Assembly (NCBI RefSeq): GCF_012927205.1
Contig: NZ_JABBGC010000001.1
Span: 2,418,810 to 2,482,809 of the forward strand
Source of the DNA: Chitinophaga fulva
GTDB taxonomy: Bacteria > Bacteroidota > Bacteroidia > Chitinophagales > Chitinophagaceae
Reading direction: 5' to 3'
DNA length: 64,000 bases
The notes under the pieces are model-generated. The model was not told the origin of the DNA. It made no database searches and was given only the letters and a program-made list of their open reading frames with translations. This document shows positions 47,278 to 55,536 of the stretch, one piece after another. The first letter of the stretch is position 1. Each line of letters opens with the position of its first letter. The position numbers and the translations under genes are program-made.

Positions 47278-49764
47278 ATGAACAAAATTGCATCACTAAT
47301 GCTGTTACTGGGAATGGGCTCACAGGCCTTTGCCCAGGAAATGCCAGTTGTGTTCAACAAAAGCATGGGTGCTCCCAAGAACCAGTATCGGAAACTGGCC
47401 ATTGCGGAGAACAATGCCATTGTTGCTATCGGCGGTGGATTGGATAACGGATGTATCACCAAATTATCCTCCACGGGAAATCCTATTTACAGTACCCGTT
47501 TAAACAAAGGCGGGCTGGTAGCTTACCAGGACTTATTACTGCTGCCTAAAAATGAACTAGTGGCGGTAGGTGGCGGCACCATTGCCTATGGTAATGCCCG
47601 TATCACCAAACTGAGCGCCACGGGAGAAGTGGTGTTTGATAAAAGTATCGGCAACGGCCAGGGTGGATACTTCACCAAAATCATTGCCGATCGTCACGGT
47701 AACTACATCACCGTAGGCGTAGATGGCAGCAAGCCCGCACAGGCGCGCATCACCAAAATGACTGCTGACGGTAAGATCGAGTTTGACAAAGGTTTTGGGG
47801 CACACAACGTATTTACAAACGTATTAATCGACGAAGACGAAAATATTGTGGCTGTTGGTGGAGACGTAGGAGACGGTCAGGGTAAAGCCTTTATGGTAAA
47901 AGTAGATGGTAAAGGCGAAAAACAATTTGACCTCGCCTTCGGTAAGCCCGGCGCTGTATTTGAAAAAATGCTCCTGCTGGAAGACGGTTCTATTCTGGCC
48001 ATGGGCGGTGGCGCTTATGGCACCGGTAACGCCAGCCGCATCGCTAAAGTGAATGCCGAAGGCCAGGTAGTATTCGATAAAGAATACAGCACCGTAGACG
48101 GTAAGTTCAACGCCATGAAAGTAAATGACCTGGGCCAGATCTTCGCCTGCGCTGAAGAAAAAGACAAAGGTCGTATCGTAAAACTGCGTCCTGATGGTAC
48201 AGAGCTGTTCAACAAAGAAGTGGACGCCGCCCTGTACGCCCTGGAAGTAGGCAAAAACGGTAAAGTGGTAGCTGCTGGTGGTAATATCGGCATGAATACC
48301 GGTAAGATCGTGAAATTACTGCCGGACGGCACACAGGTAGTCAACAAAAACCTGGGTACCGTATTCCAGCACCTGTTGCTCACCGAAGATGACGAAATGT
48401 GTGTGGTGACCAAAGAAGGATACCGCCTCATCAAACTGACACCTGATGGTGAATTGATGTTTGACAAACAACTGGGCAAATACGATACTAAAACCACGCT
48501 TGCTTCCCTGCTGATGAGCCCTTCCGGCGAAATCCTGGCAGCTGGCGGTGGTGATGAAGACGGTAACCGTATCATCAAAATCAGCCATGGCGTATCTGTT
48601 AATGATATCGCCGTGTCTGAGCCGCTCAATGGCTTGTCTAACGCTTCACTGACCATCACGCTCTCCGGCTTCCTCAGAAGCAACGGTGTGCGTACACCGG
48701 TGAATGTACATTACAAAACTATTCCGCATAAAGATGGTGCTGGTCAGGGTGACTTCGACATCACAGAAGGTACCATTTCCTTCGTGCCGTCCGAATTTGC
48801 CGCAGGCGCTATTATCTCCAAAACCATCCAGATACCCGTGAAAAGCGATAACCTGCTTGAAGGCAAAGAGTCTTTCCACGTAGAAATCATGGATGCGTCT
48901 GATCTGCATCTTACCAAGGCCAAAGGCGAGGTGACCATCCTTGACCAGCCAGCCATGGTGAAATTCATTGGTGGTACCAACGGTGCAGAGCCTAATACCG
49001 ATGTTGTATTCTCTGCAGGGCTGTTCAAACGCGACAATACGCCGCTGGTAAATGCTACCGGCAAACCGGTTAAGCTGACCTACAAATTCGGTAACGGTAC
49101 TGCTTTGCCTGGTGCTGATTTTGTCAGCAGCATCAAAGCGCCGTTTGTGATTGACAATGGCGCCAGCACCGCCAGCCTGTCTGTGAAAGTAAAAGACGAT
49201 AACCGTTTTGAGCTGGCAGAGACCGTAGTACTGGTACTCAGCGAAATCAAAGCAGAGAACGAAGCTATCGTGGGTTATAATGGAGATGTGACTTCTATTT
49301 CCGCATCCCAGTATATCCAGGACCAGGCAGCGCATATCACGCTGGTAAAACTGACAGACGCCAACGAGTCAGCTACCGCGCCGGTAAGCATGTTCAAATG
49401 TATCCTTGTAAAAGCTGTTGATGGCTCAGTACAGACCAACTGTACCGGCAGCGATATCAATATCTACTTTGGAGTGGATTCTGTGAGTGCAGCCGCTTAT
49501 GGCCGTAAGTTCGTGATCATGAACGGTGACATGGTGAAAATCACTGGTGACTGCGCATTCAGCGAAACAGACATCCAGGTGGCCGTGGTAAACGACCGTA
49601 TCAAAGAGTCCGATGCGGTTGTAGCCGTGAAACTGCGTGACGTGACTACCGCTAACAATGCCGGTATGTTGAAAATCTCCCCTGAGCTGAAACTGAACAA
49701 GGCCATAGCTGTTATCCATGATGATGATAACGACGAAGGAACCGTGTTGACAGCTACCAAGTAA
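47278..49764 (+). CDS. Secreted delta-60-like propeller/Calx-beta protein
   Basis: 828 residues with a signal peptide (MNKIASLMLLLGMGSQAFAQ). The first ~440 residues carry about eight repeats of the form IxKLxxDGxxxFDKxxG (ITKLSATGEVVFDKSIG, IAKVNAEGQVVFDKEY, LIKLTPDGELMFDKQLG), resembling delta-60 beta-propeller repeats. Then come about three Calx-beta-like modules ending VIHDDDNDEGTVLTATK. No T9SS C-terminal domain, lipobox or membrane anchor is seen, so how it reaches or stays at the surface is unclear. It is the last gene of the four-gene surface locus, 36 bases after the OmpA lipoprotein gene. Confidence 0.78.
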   Translation: MNKIASLMLLLGMGSQAFAQEMPVVFNKSMGAPKNQYRKLAIAENNAIVAIGGGLDNGCITKLSSTGNPIYSTRLNKGGLVAYQDLLLLPKNELVAVGGGTIAYGNARITKLSATGEVVFDKSIGNGQGGYFTKIIADRHGNYITVGVDGSKPAQARITKMTADGKIEFDKGFGAHNVFTNVLIDEDENIVAVGGDVGDGQGKAFMVKVDGKGEKQFDLAFGKPGAVFEKMLLLEDGSILAMGGGAYGTGNASRIAKVNAEGQVVFDKEYSTVDGKFNAMKVNDLGQIFACAEEKDKGRIVKLRPDGTELFNKEVDAALYALEVGKNGKVVAAGGNIGMNTGKIVKLLPDGTQVVNKNLGTVFQHLLLTEDDEMCVVTKEGYRLIKLTPDGELMFDKQLGKYDTKTTLASLLMSPSGEILAAGGGDEDGNRIIKISHGVSVNDIAVSEPLNGLSNASLTITLSGFLRSNGVRTPVNVHYKTIPHKDGAGQGDFDITEGTISFVPSEFAAGAIISKTIQIPVKSDNLLEGKESFHVEIMDASDLHLTKAKGEVTILDQPAMVKFIGGTNGAEPNTDVVFSAGLFKRDNTPLVNATGKPVKLTYKFGNGTALPGADFVSSIKAPFVIDNGASTASLSVKVKDDNRFELAETVVLVLSEIKAENEAIVGYNGDVTSISASQYIQDQAAHITLVKLTDANESATAPVSMFKCILVKAVDGSVQTNCTGSDINIYFGVDSVSAAAYGRKFVIMNGDMVKITGDCAFSETDIQVAVVNDRIKESDAVVAVKLRDVTTANNAGMLKISPELKLNKAIAVIHDDDNDEGTVLTATK

Positions 49765-49813
49765 ACCCGGCTTGAATCAATAACCGATATACGCTGTTTC
49801 AGGCAACACCTAC

Positions 49814-49846
49814 ATTCCCGCATAGATTACTATGCGGGAATTTTTC
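49814..49846 (+). terminator. Terminator of the surface locus
   Basis: ATTCCCGCATAG and CTATGCGGGAAT form a stem followed by TTTTC, 50 bases after the last stop codon. Confidence 0.88.
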
Positions 49847-49858
49847 TTTAATAAACTT

Positions 49859-49905
49859 AAAAGCAGCATCATTTATATTAAAATATAAAAGATGCTGCTT
49901 TTTTT
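49859..49905. terminator. Second hairpin after the surface locus
   Basis: AAAGCAGCATC and GATGCTGCTTT enclose an AT-rich loop and are followed by TTTTTATT. It lies in tandem with the hairpins at 49814 and 50015. Confidence 0.75.
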
Positions 49906-50014
49906 ATTATTTGTAAATCCACGATAATCTGTTTATCGTAGGTAATGGTAGAAAGAATGAATAAAATAACTCAAAAATAAAAGAGTTGTGTCTTTTAATG
50001 GTTAACTTGGGAAT

Positions 50015-50047
50015 AGCCTGGTATGTCCTTACCGGGCTCTTTTTTTA
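50015..50047 (+). terminator. Third tandem terminator after the surface locus
   Basis: AGCCTGGTA and TACCGGGCT form a 9-bp stem (one G-T pair) followed by CTTTTTTT, facing the convergent GNAT gene. Confidence 0.75.
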
Positions 50048-50539
50048 TAATGATTTCCTCATTACATAGTCTTCCATCAAATAACCATTACCGATATCGG
50101 TATCTTTCTCAGTATAGGTAGAGAATCCCATCTTCTCATAGAAAAAGCGGGCTTTATTGTAGCGGTTTACATCCAGTTCAAGGATGGTAGCACCCAGTTT
50201 TTTCACCTGGCGGATAACAGTATCCAGCAGGAAACGGCCTACGCCTTTACCCTGATAGTTGGTATCGAGATAGATTTTATGCAGTTTATAGACGCCTTCT
50301 GTGTCAGTGGTGCTATAAGATGCAAAGCCGATAGGTCTTTTATCGTCCTGCAGGATGATGAACTTGTGATTTAATTCCGCGATCTGTTTGGTGAGGGCGG
50401 AGGTGCTGTACATCAAATCGATCATATAGTCGATCTGTGCAGGTTCGAGGATGCGTTGGTAAGTTGGTCTCCAGATTCTTTCAGTCAACTCCTGTATAAC
50501 GGGAATGTCGGCTACTGTTGTTGATTTTACGCGATACAT
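50045..50539 (-). CDS. GNAT family N-acetyltransferase
   Basis: 164 residues with the GNAT acetyl-CoA motif A in YKLHKIYLDTNYQGKGVGRFLLDTVIRQ (the Q/R-x-x-G-x-G/A turn is QGKGVG) and motif B in LELDVNRYNKARFFYEKMGF. The RIWRPTYQRILEPAQIDYMI N-terminus is common in GNATs of this type. The acceptor is unknown. ATG 50539 (MYRVKSTTVAD) is chosen. Upstream in-frame codons overlap the neighbouring DsbA-like gene and are not GNAT-like. It is transcribed leftward after that gene with a 10-base gap. Confidence 0.88.
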   Translation of the reverse strand: MYRVKSTTVADIPVIQELTERIWRPTYQRILEPAQIDYMIDLMYSTSALTKQIAELNHKFIILQDDKRPIGFASYSTTDTEGVYKLHKIYLDTNYQGKGVGRFLLDTVIRQVKKLGATILELDVNRYNKARFFYEKMGFSTYTEKDTDIGNGYLMEDYVMRKSL

Positions 50540-50549
50540 GGTTTGTGTA

Positions 50550-51185
50550 TTATAAACGGTTACTTTCCTCAATAATATTATCGACTGTTTGTTGCAGCCG
50601 GTCGAGTGGTGTGTATCCTCTTGCGCAGAGGTACAGTTGTTTGCCGGTGTCCAGAATGGCGGCGGGGAAGCCGGTAATGCCCCAGTTCTGCACCAGTTGA
50701 AACTCCTGATTTGTCTCATATCTCAGGTGCTCATTGTGCAGCCGGTCAATAAATTCATCTTCCGGCAGGCTATATTTCCGGACCAGTTTCCGGTAAGTAG
50801 TGTCAAGGTTAAGGCTTAATCCATCATAGTTAAGCGCATGTTGCATATCATGTGCGAAAGAGATGGCGTTCTCAGGCTGATAAGCCTTAAAAACGGTAAG
50901 GGCGATTGACGGTTTTTCTGAATCCATCATTTCCTCAGAAGGCAGCAGCTTTTCCAGAAAAGCGTTACCGAATTTCACTCCCGTCATTTCTTCCACGTTG
51001 GTATGTTCCCGTTGGATATAGGCAGCCATCGTAGAGAACGGGTGGCGATTGTCTCCCACGATCATACCGCCGGAGAGGATATCAAATTCCATGGCACCGC
51101 TGTGCAGCTGCTGAAACTGCATGACTACAGGTGTAAACCCGTAGCACCATCCACAAAGCGGATCATAGACATATATAAAGCGCAT
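50550..51185 (-). CDS. DsbA family thioredoxin-fold protein
   Basis: 211 residues, cytosolic (no signal peptide), in the DsbA/FrnE-like thioredoxin fold. The N-terminal strand MRFIYVYDPLCGWCYGF holds a CGWC redox motif, a long helical insertion follows, and NWGITGFPAAIL supplies the cis-proline loop. FrnE-like members are thiol oxidoreductases or isomerases of unknown partners. The GNAT gene follows closely on the same strand. Confidence 0.88.
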   Translation of the reverse strand: MRFIYVYDPLCGWCYGFTPVVMQFQQLHSGAMEFDILSGGMIVGDNRHPFSTMAAYIQREHTNVEEMTGVKFGNAFLEKLLPSEEMMDSEKPSIALTVFKAYQPENAISFAHDMQHALNYDGLSLNLDTTYRKLVRKYSLPEDEFIDRLHNEHLRYETNQEFQLVQNWGITGFPAAILDTGKQLYLCARGYTPLDRLQQTVDNIIEESNRL

Positions 51186-51316
51186 AAACAGGCATTTAGC
51201 TTTTCGCAGTTAGCTGTGCTAGCCGTTAGAAAAAGTGCAAGTCGCTGCAAAGATAACTAATCTCCAGTTTGAATTGACCCCTTATATGGTGCAACTGCAA
51301 TTATGCAGGCTGTGGA

Positions 51317-52066
51317 TCATAGCAAGTCGTCTTCTTCCACTTCATCCGGCAGGAGTGGAGAGGCGCCTTCCGCCTCTTTATCGAAGTGCCGGTGAAACAG
51401 TTTTTTCGACAGCATCATTTCTTTCCGGGTAGCCCTGTAAGATAATCTGGCAGCGATGACCAGCGTAAAAACCGCCGCCCCCAGTGCCAGGATGTTGTTA
51501 CCGGAGAACAGGAAAAAGTCGAAGGAGCCATGGAAAAATACGGCGATCAGCAGGCCTTTCAGCAGGAGCATATTCCGTTGTGCCGGCATGAATTTGGCCA
51601 GCCCCACATAGTATCCCATGAGTATGGCAAAAGTAGCGTGGGCGGGCACTGAGAGGAACATGCGGGCTACGCCTGTACCAAAACCGAATTGACCAACATA
51701 AGCGATATTCTCCAGCGTGGCAAAGCCCATTCCGATCATCACCGCATACACGATGCCATCCAGCGGCTCGTTGAATGCTTTTTTAGGATAAGCATAGAAA
51801 CGCAGCACGAGAAACTTGGCGAATTCTTCAGAGAGGCCTACTATGCCGTAAGCAAAGAAGGCCGTATCAAAGAGGCTTTGATTGGTTTCCCGGAAGCCGT
51901 ACATGGAGGCAAGCACCTGAAACAGCAGTGGCATGACCACGCAGGCCATGCCAAGGAGAAAACTTTTCAGCAGGAGGCTGACCGGCTCGGGGTCGTATTT
52001 GTCTATCACAAATATCAGGAGACAGATAGCCAGTCCCGGGGCTACGGCCAGCGCCAGTAACATCAT
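51317..52066 (-). CDS. PrsW family intramembrane metalloprotease
   Basis: 249 residues with about seven hydrophobic segments. PrsW/CAAX-protease-like motifs are GLSEEFAKFLVLRF (Glu80-Glu81), GIVYAVMIGMGFATLENIAYV (Glu and Asn of motif 2), SVPAHATFAILMGYYVG (His of motif 3) and AVFFHGSFDFFLF (His of motif 4), so the predicted zinc site is complete. PrsW cleaves the anti-sigma factor RsiW in Bacillus. The substrate here is unknown. The start codon overlaps the stop of the upstream PolX/PHP gene by 4 bases. Confidence 0.9.
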   Translation of the reverse strand: MMLLALAVAPGLAICLLIFVIDKYDPEPVSLLLKSFLLGMACVVMPLLFQVLASMYGFRETNQSLFDTAFFAYGIVGLSEEFAKFLVLRFYAYPKKAFNEPLDGIVYAVMIGMGFATLENIAYVGQFGFGTGVARMFLSVPAHATFAILMGYYVGLAKFMPAQRNMLLLKGLLIAVFFHGSFDFFLFSGNNILALGAAVFTLVIAARLSYRATRKEMMLSKKLFHRHFDKEAEGASPLLPDEVEEDDLL

Positions 52067-53751
52067 GAGAGGATATTTTTTTGTTTTTTACGTTCCTGCA
52101 GGAAACTATCGAGCATGTCAACGCTGAAACTGCTCAGATTGTTGGCTTTGGTAACGCCGCCTTTTTGAGCTGCCAGTGTGCCATAATGCACGTCCCGGTA
52201 TCCCTGAATACTGTGGGCATCCGGATCGATAGATATGAGCACTTTCTTCTCCAGCGCATAGGACAGCCAGGTCCAGTCAATATCCAGCCGGCGTGGGTGT
52301 GCGTTGAGCTCAATCACCACGTTGTTGGCCGCGCAGGCGTCAATCACTGCTTTATGATTGACCGGGTAACCGTTGCGGCTCAGCAACAGGCGGCCGGTCA
52401 TATGGCCGAGGATGGTCGTATACGGGTTTTCGATGGCTTTGAGTATTCTTGCCATGGCTTTTTCTTCCGTCATTTTCAGGTTGGAGTGCACGGAAGCGAT
52501 GACGAGGTCGAAGCGGGCCAGCACCTCATCGGGATAATCCAGTGTACCGTCGTTGAGGATATCCGCTTCAATGCTTTTGAAGATACGGAAGGGGGTCAGT
52601 TTTTTATTTAGTTCGTCGATCTGCTCCTGTTGCGCAATGACCCTTTCGATGCTCAGGCCGTTGGCATAGAACGCAGAGCGGGAGTGGTCACTGATGACGA
52701 GGTATTCGAAGCCCTGGTTTTTGGCGGCAGTGGCCATTTCTTCGAGCGTGTCCACACCATCGCTCCACTGGCTGTGGGAGTGGATAATGCCTTTAATATC
52801 CGCCTGGGTAATGAGGGTGGGCAGTTGTTGCTGGCGGGCCAGTTCAATTTCGTGCTGTCCTTCGCGTAGGCAGGGCGGTATATAGGCCATGCCGGCGCCG
52901 CTGAAGATCGCTTCTTCAGAGGGGGCTTTGCGGATATGGGAGGCGCCGCCGGCAGCATTGAATTTATCGATGAAGGCAGGAGCGCCGGTTGTGCAGAAGA
53001 GGGTACTGTAGAAATCGTCGGCCTCGCAGGCGTGGGTGACTACATTGAGTTTATCGTTGTATTTCCATACCTGGTTAGGGCCGTTGGCGTCGCCGGGGGT
53101 GAATCCGGGTAGGGCAGCGATGCGTTCCCGCAGCGTTTCCGGTGCAGCTGCGATCACAAATTCCAGTTCATCGATGATCACCTCCTGACGGCGGAAGGCG
53201 CCGGTAAGCGCCACCGGTGCGGGCGCCAGCAGTTCCTGTAATTGTTTTTCCAGGTCGGCCGCAACGGTTTCCACTTCTGCAAAGAGGTAGCGGTTGCGGT
53301 TAGACAGGTAGAATTCTATATTCTGGCGGACGTTTTCCTGTGTTTTTTCACCGAAGCCTTTGAGCAGGAGCAGGCGGTTTTCGTTACAGGCGTACAGTAG
53401 TTCACCCATAGACTCTATCTCCAGCTCTTTCCAGATGGTTGCTATTTTTTTTGGTCCCAGTCCTTTGATCTTCATGATTTCGAGGATACCGGGAGGCGTG
53501 ATGTTAAGGTAGTTGGTGAGCAGGGAAAAGCTGCTGGTATCGAGCATTTCGAGGATGCTTTTCCCGGTAGAATCCCCGATGCCTTTGATGCGGAATATCT
53601 CGTCGCGTGGCGTGTCTTTGAGTTGTGCCGGCAGTTTTTCGATGGTGAAGGCTGCAGAGGCAAAGGATTTGGCTTTAAAGCTGTTTTCTCCGTGGATGTC
53701 CATTAGTTTGGACAGCAGGGAGAAATTATCGGCTATTGAATTATTGTCCAT
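52063..53751 (-). CDS. polX: PolX/PHP family protein with degenerate polymerase site
   Basis: 562 residues with the bacterial PolX layout: helix-hairpin-helix region (IFRIKGIGDSTGKSILEML; MKIKGLGPKKIATIWKEL), polymerase palm, then a C-terminal PHP phosphoesterase. The PHP metal motifs look intact (IHSHSQWSDG, ISDHSRS, FDLVIASVHSNL, ILGHMTGRLL, ELNAHP, IDPDAHSIQGYRD), as needed for 3'-5' exonuclease or AP-endonuclease activity. In the palm, the position of the usual DxD is DELEF (Glu195, Glu197), and the third carboxylate position reads KLNVV (Lys234, with Asp233 next to it). Polymerase activity is therefore doubtful. ATG 53751 is chosen. Farther-upstream frames translate through a repeat. Confidence 0.85.
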   Translation of the reverse strand: MDNNSIADNFSLLSKLMDIHGENSFKAKSFASAAFTIEKLPAQLKDTPRDEIFRIKGIGDSTGKSILEMLDTSSFSLLTNYLNITPPGILEIMKIKGLGPKKIATIWKELEIESMGELLYACNENRLLLLKGFGEKTQENVRQNIEFYLSNRNRYLFAEVETVAADLEKQLQELLAPAPVALTGAFRRQEVIIDELEFVIAAAPETLRERIAALPGFTPGDANGPNQVWKYNDKLNVVTHACEADDFYSTLFCTTGAPAFIDKFNAAGGASHIRKAPSEEAIFSGAGMAYIPPCLREGQHEIELARQQQLPTLITQADIKGIIHSHSQWSDGVDTLEEMATAAKNQGFEYLVISDHSRSAFYANGLSIERVIAQQEQIDELNKKLTPFRIFKSIEADILNDGTLDYPDEVLARFDLVIASVHSNLKMTEEKAMARILKAIENPYTTILGHMTGRLLLSRNGYPVNHKAVIDACAANNVVIELNAHPRRLDIDWTWLSYALEKKVLISIDPDAHSIQGYRDVHYGTLAAQKGGVTKANNLSSFSVDMLDSFLQERKKQKNILS

Positions 53752-53855
53752 GTGGTAAAAATACGAATTCCATGTATTCGTCGGATTGGTGTGTTTTGCT
53801 GATTTTTCGTGATTTTGGACGTTTTTTGGCGATTTTGGACAATTTTGCCTCCTAG

Positions 53856-54319
53856 GTTTCCCAGGGCTGAAGCCCTGGGCTACGTTGTTGGTCAGGCTGT
53901 TTTCAGGTAAAGGCTTGTTAGAGGTGGGGTGGGAATAAGGTTGGGATAGGTGGGAAATAGCGGTATTGGAAATGAAACTTATGATAGCGTGAACAGTGTA
54001 TGGCATGATGAAGCTAAAGAACGGATTAGCGCAGGAATTCAGCTTCCGGGAACAGTGTTATTGTGATGTGAGATAATGTTGTGGCGATATGGAGGCTAAG
54101 GATGAAGGGAACAAAAGCATTTTAGTACAGTACTTCAGTTTCCGGGAACAGTGTTATTGTGAAGTGTGATAATGTAGTGGCGACATGGAGGTGAGGGGGC
54201 AAAAGCATAGTAGTACAGGCCATCAGCTTCCTGAGAACGGCATATTGTTGCATAAAATAATGTATGCAGCGATATGGAAGCCTGAACAACAATGTAGCCC
54301 AGGGCTTCAGCCCTGGGGA
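53856..54319. repeat. Composite REP-like element B
   Basis: The left end (53856-53898) has CCCAGGGCTGAAGCCCTGGG followed by CTACGTTGTTGGTCAGG. The right end (54280-54319) is its near reverse complement. Inside are three imperfect 88-96-bp repeats starting at 54040, 54136 and 54224 (opening CAGCTTCCGGGAACAG), the last merging into the right end. The ends match element A at 22521-22975 but the interior repeats are unrelated. Confidence 0.88.
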
Positions 54320-54331
54320 CAAAAATGAGCA

Positions 54332-54364
54332 TAAAAAAGATCCCGGCGTAGAAGCCGGGACCTT
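54332..54364 (-). terminator. Terminator of the H1-like gene
   Basis: On the minus strand GGTCCCGGC and GCCGGGATC form a stem followed by TTTTTT, 27 bases past the H1-like stop codon. Confidence 0.8.
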
Positions 54365-54390
54365 TATAACTACATTTTGTAAATCCGATC

Positions 54391-54786
54391 TTAGTTTGCC
54401 GGAGCAGCTGGTGCTGAAGGAGCAGCTGGTGCTTTTTTAGCAGGAGCTTTCTTCTTAGCAGCAGGTTTTTTAGCAGCAGCTTTCTTTTTAGGAGCAGCTT
54501 TTTTAGCAGCGGCTTTCTTTTTAGGAGCGGCTTTCTTAGCAGCGGCTTTCTTTTTAGGAGCAGCTTTCTTAGCAGCCGCTTTTTTAGGAGCGACTTTCTT
54601 AGCAGCAGCTTTCTTTTTAGGAGCAGCTTTCTTAGCAGCAGCTTTCTTTTTAGGAGCGGCTTTCTTAGCAGCAGCTTTTTTAGGAGCGGCTTTCTTAGCA
54701 GCAGCTTTCTTTTTAGGAGCAGCTTTCTTAGCAGCAGCTTTTTTAGGCGCAGCTTTCTTAGCAGCCGCTTTTTTAATTGTTGCCAT
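54391..54786 (-). CDS. Histone H1-like Lys/Ala/Pro-rich DNA-binding protein
   Basis: 131 residues composed almost only of Lys, Ala and Pro, starting MATIKKAAAKKAAPKK, with about nine near-identical blocks of the KKAAPKK/KKKAAAKKA type and a C-terminal tail APAAPSAPAAPAN. The composition matches the C-terminal tail of histone H1 and bacterial H1-like proteins that bind DNA without sequence specificity. No globular domain is present. It lies 64 bases downstream of rpmA on the same strand. The coding DNA is itself a set of direct repeats, so length variation between strains is likely. Confidence 0.85.
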   Translation of the reverse strand: MATIKKAAAKKAAPKKAAAKKAAPKKKAAAKKAAPKKAAAKKAAPKKKAAAKKAAPKKKAAAKKVAPKKAAAKKAAPKKKAAAKKAAPKKKAAAKKAAPKKKAAAKKPAAKKKAPAKKAPAAPSAPAAPAN

Positions 54787-54850
54787 TGTTTTTTGAATTT
54801 GGGTTAGTAAAAAAATATTGGGTATAAAAAAACTTTATGGCTAACACTGA

Positions 54851-55129
54851 TTAGGCTTCTGCCTGAGCAGTGGTGTCAAATGCTTTAACAGAAACGTAAG
54901 TCTTGTTTTCGCGACCTTTTCTGAATTCAACCACACCATCTGCCAATGCGAAAATGGTAAAATCTTTACCAACGCCTACGTTTTGACCGGGATGATAAAC
55001 GGTGCCTCTCTGACGAACAATGATGTTACCAGAAATAGCAGGTTGACCACCGAAGATTTTTACTCCGAGCCTTTTGCTCTGGGAGTCACGGCCGTTCTTT
55101 ACACTACCTTCACCTTTTTTATGTGCCAT
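54851..55129 (-). CDS. rpmA: 50S ribosomal protein L27
   Basis: Large-subunit protein near the peptidyl-transferase centre. 92 residues starting [29 protein letters not shown] with the typical basic N-terminal arm and [32 protein letters not shown]. The protein begins MAHKKG directly, without the cleavable N-terminal extension known from Firmicutes. It is transcribed leftward after rplU (50-base gap), with the H1-like gene following. Confidence 0.97.
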   Translation of the reverse strand: MAHKKGEGSVKNGRDSQSKRLGVKIFGGQPAISGNIIVRQRGTVYHPGQNVGVGKDFTIFALADGVVEFRKGRENKTYVSVKAFDTTAQAEA

Positions 55130-55179
55130 TGTATAATTACTTTAATTTGTCTAAATAAGAATAATAAGCTTAAAATGAA

Positions 55180-55482
55180 TTAAGCTATTTCATTGATCCG
55201 GATCTTTGTGAAATGGGTACGGTGTCCAACTTTCTTTCTGAAGCCTTTTCTTCTCTTCATTTTGAAAGCGATTACTTTGTCACCTTGCACATGGCTCAGG
55301 ATCTCTGCCTTTACTACTGATTTTACATCAGTGCCTACGGTCAGTGCACCAGCATTGTCTGTTAACAGTACTTCGGAAAACTCCACTTTGTCTCCAACTT
55401 TTCCTTGTAACTGCTGTACAAAAATTTCCTGGTCTTTTTCTACTTTAAATTGCTGACCTGCGATTTTTACAACTGCAAACAT
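55180..55482 (-). CDS. rplU: 50S ribosomal protein L21
   Basis: Large-subunit protein of 100 residues starting MFAVVKIAGQQFKVEKDQEIFV, with the C-terminal basic KMKRRKGFRKKVGHRTHFTKIRINEI typical of L21. ATG 55482 is chosen because MFAVVKIAG is the conserved start. An upstream in-frame ATG adds 18 hydrophobic residues encoded by the promoter region. First gene of rplU-rpmA(-H1-like). Confidence 0.97.
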   Translation of the reverse strand: MFAVVKIAGQQFKVEKDQEIFVQQLQGKVGDKVEFSEVLLTDNAGALTVGTDVKSVVKAEILSHVQGDKVIAFKMKRRKGFRKKVGHRTHFTKIRINEIA

Positions 55483-55505
55483 AATTATCCAAAATATAAT
55501 TTCCG

Positions 55506-55536
55506 CAAAAGTATCAATTGTTTTCCAATTGAACAA
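55506..55536 (-). promoter_or_regulatory. Predicted rplU promoter
   Basis: On the minus strand TTG (55536-55534), 20 bases, then TACTTTTG (55513-55506) matches the Bacteroidota sigma-A consensus, 24 bases before the rplU start. A CAATTG-N5-CAATTG palindrome (55515-55531) lies within the spacer. Confidence 0.7.

Larger units (their letters stand above)
53752..54390. other. Non-coding stretch with REP-like element B
   Basis: 639 bases between the PolX/PHP gene and the H1-like gene. Most of it is the composite repeat 53856-54319, followed by the H1-like gene's terminator. No gene is supported. Confidence 0.75.

Noticed and set aside
54122..54332. Two short minus-strand frames containing PGLKPWAT-type residues
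   Set aside because: They are translations of the REP-like end of element B. Similar peptides arise wherever this palindrome occurs.
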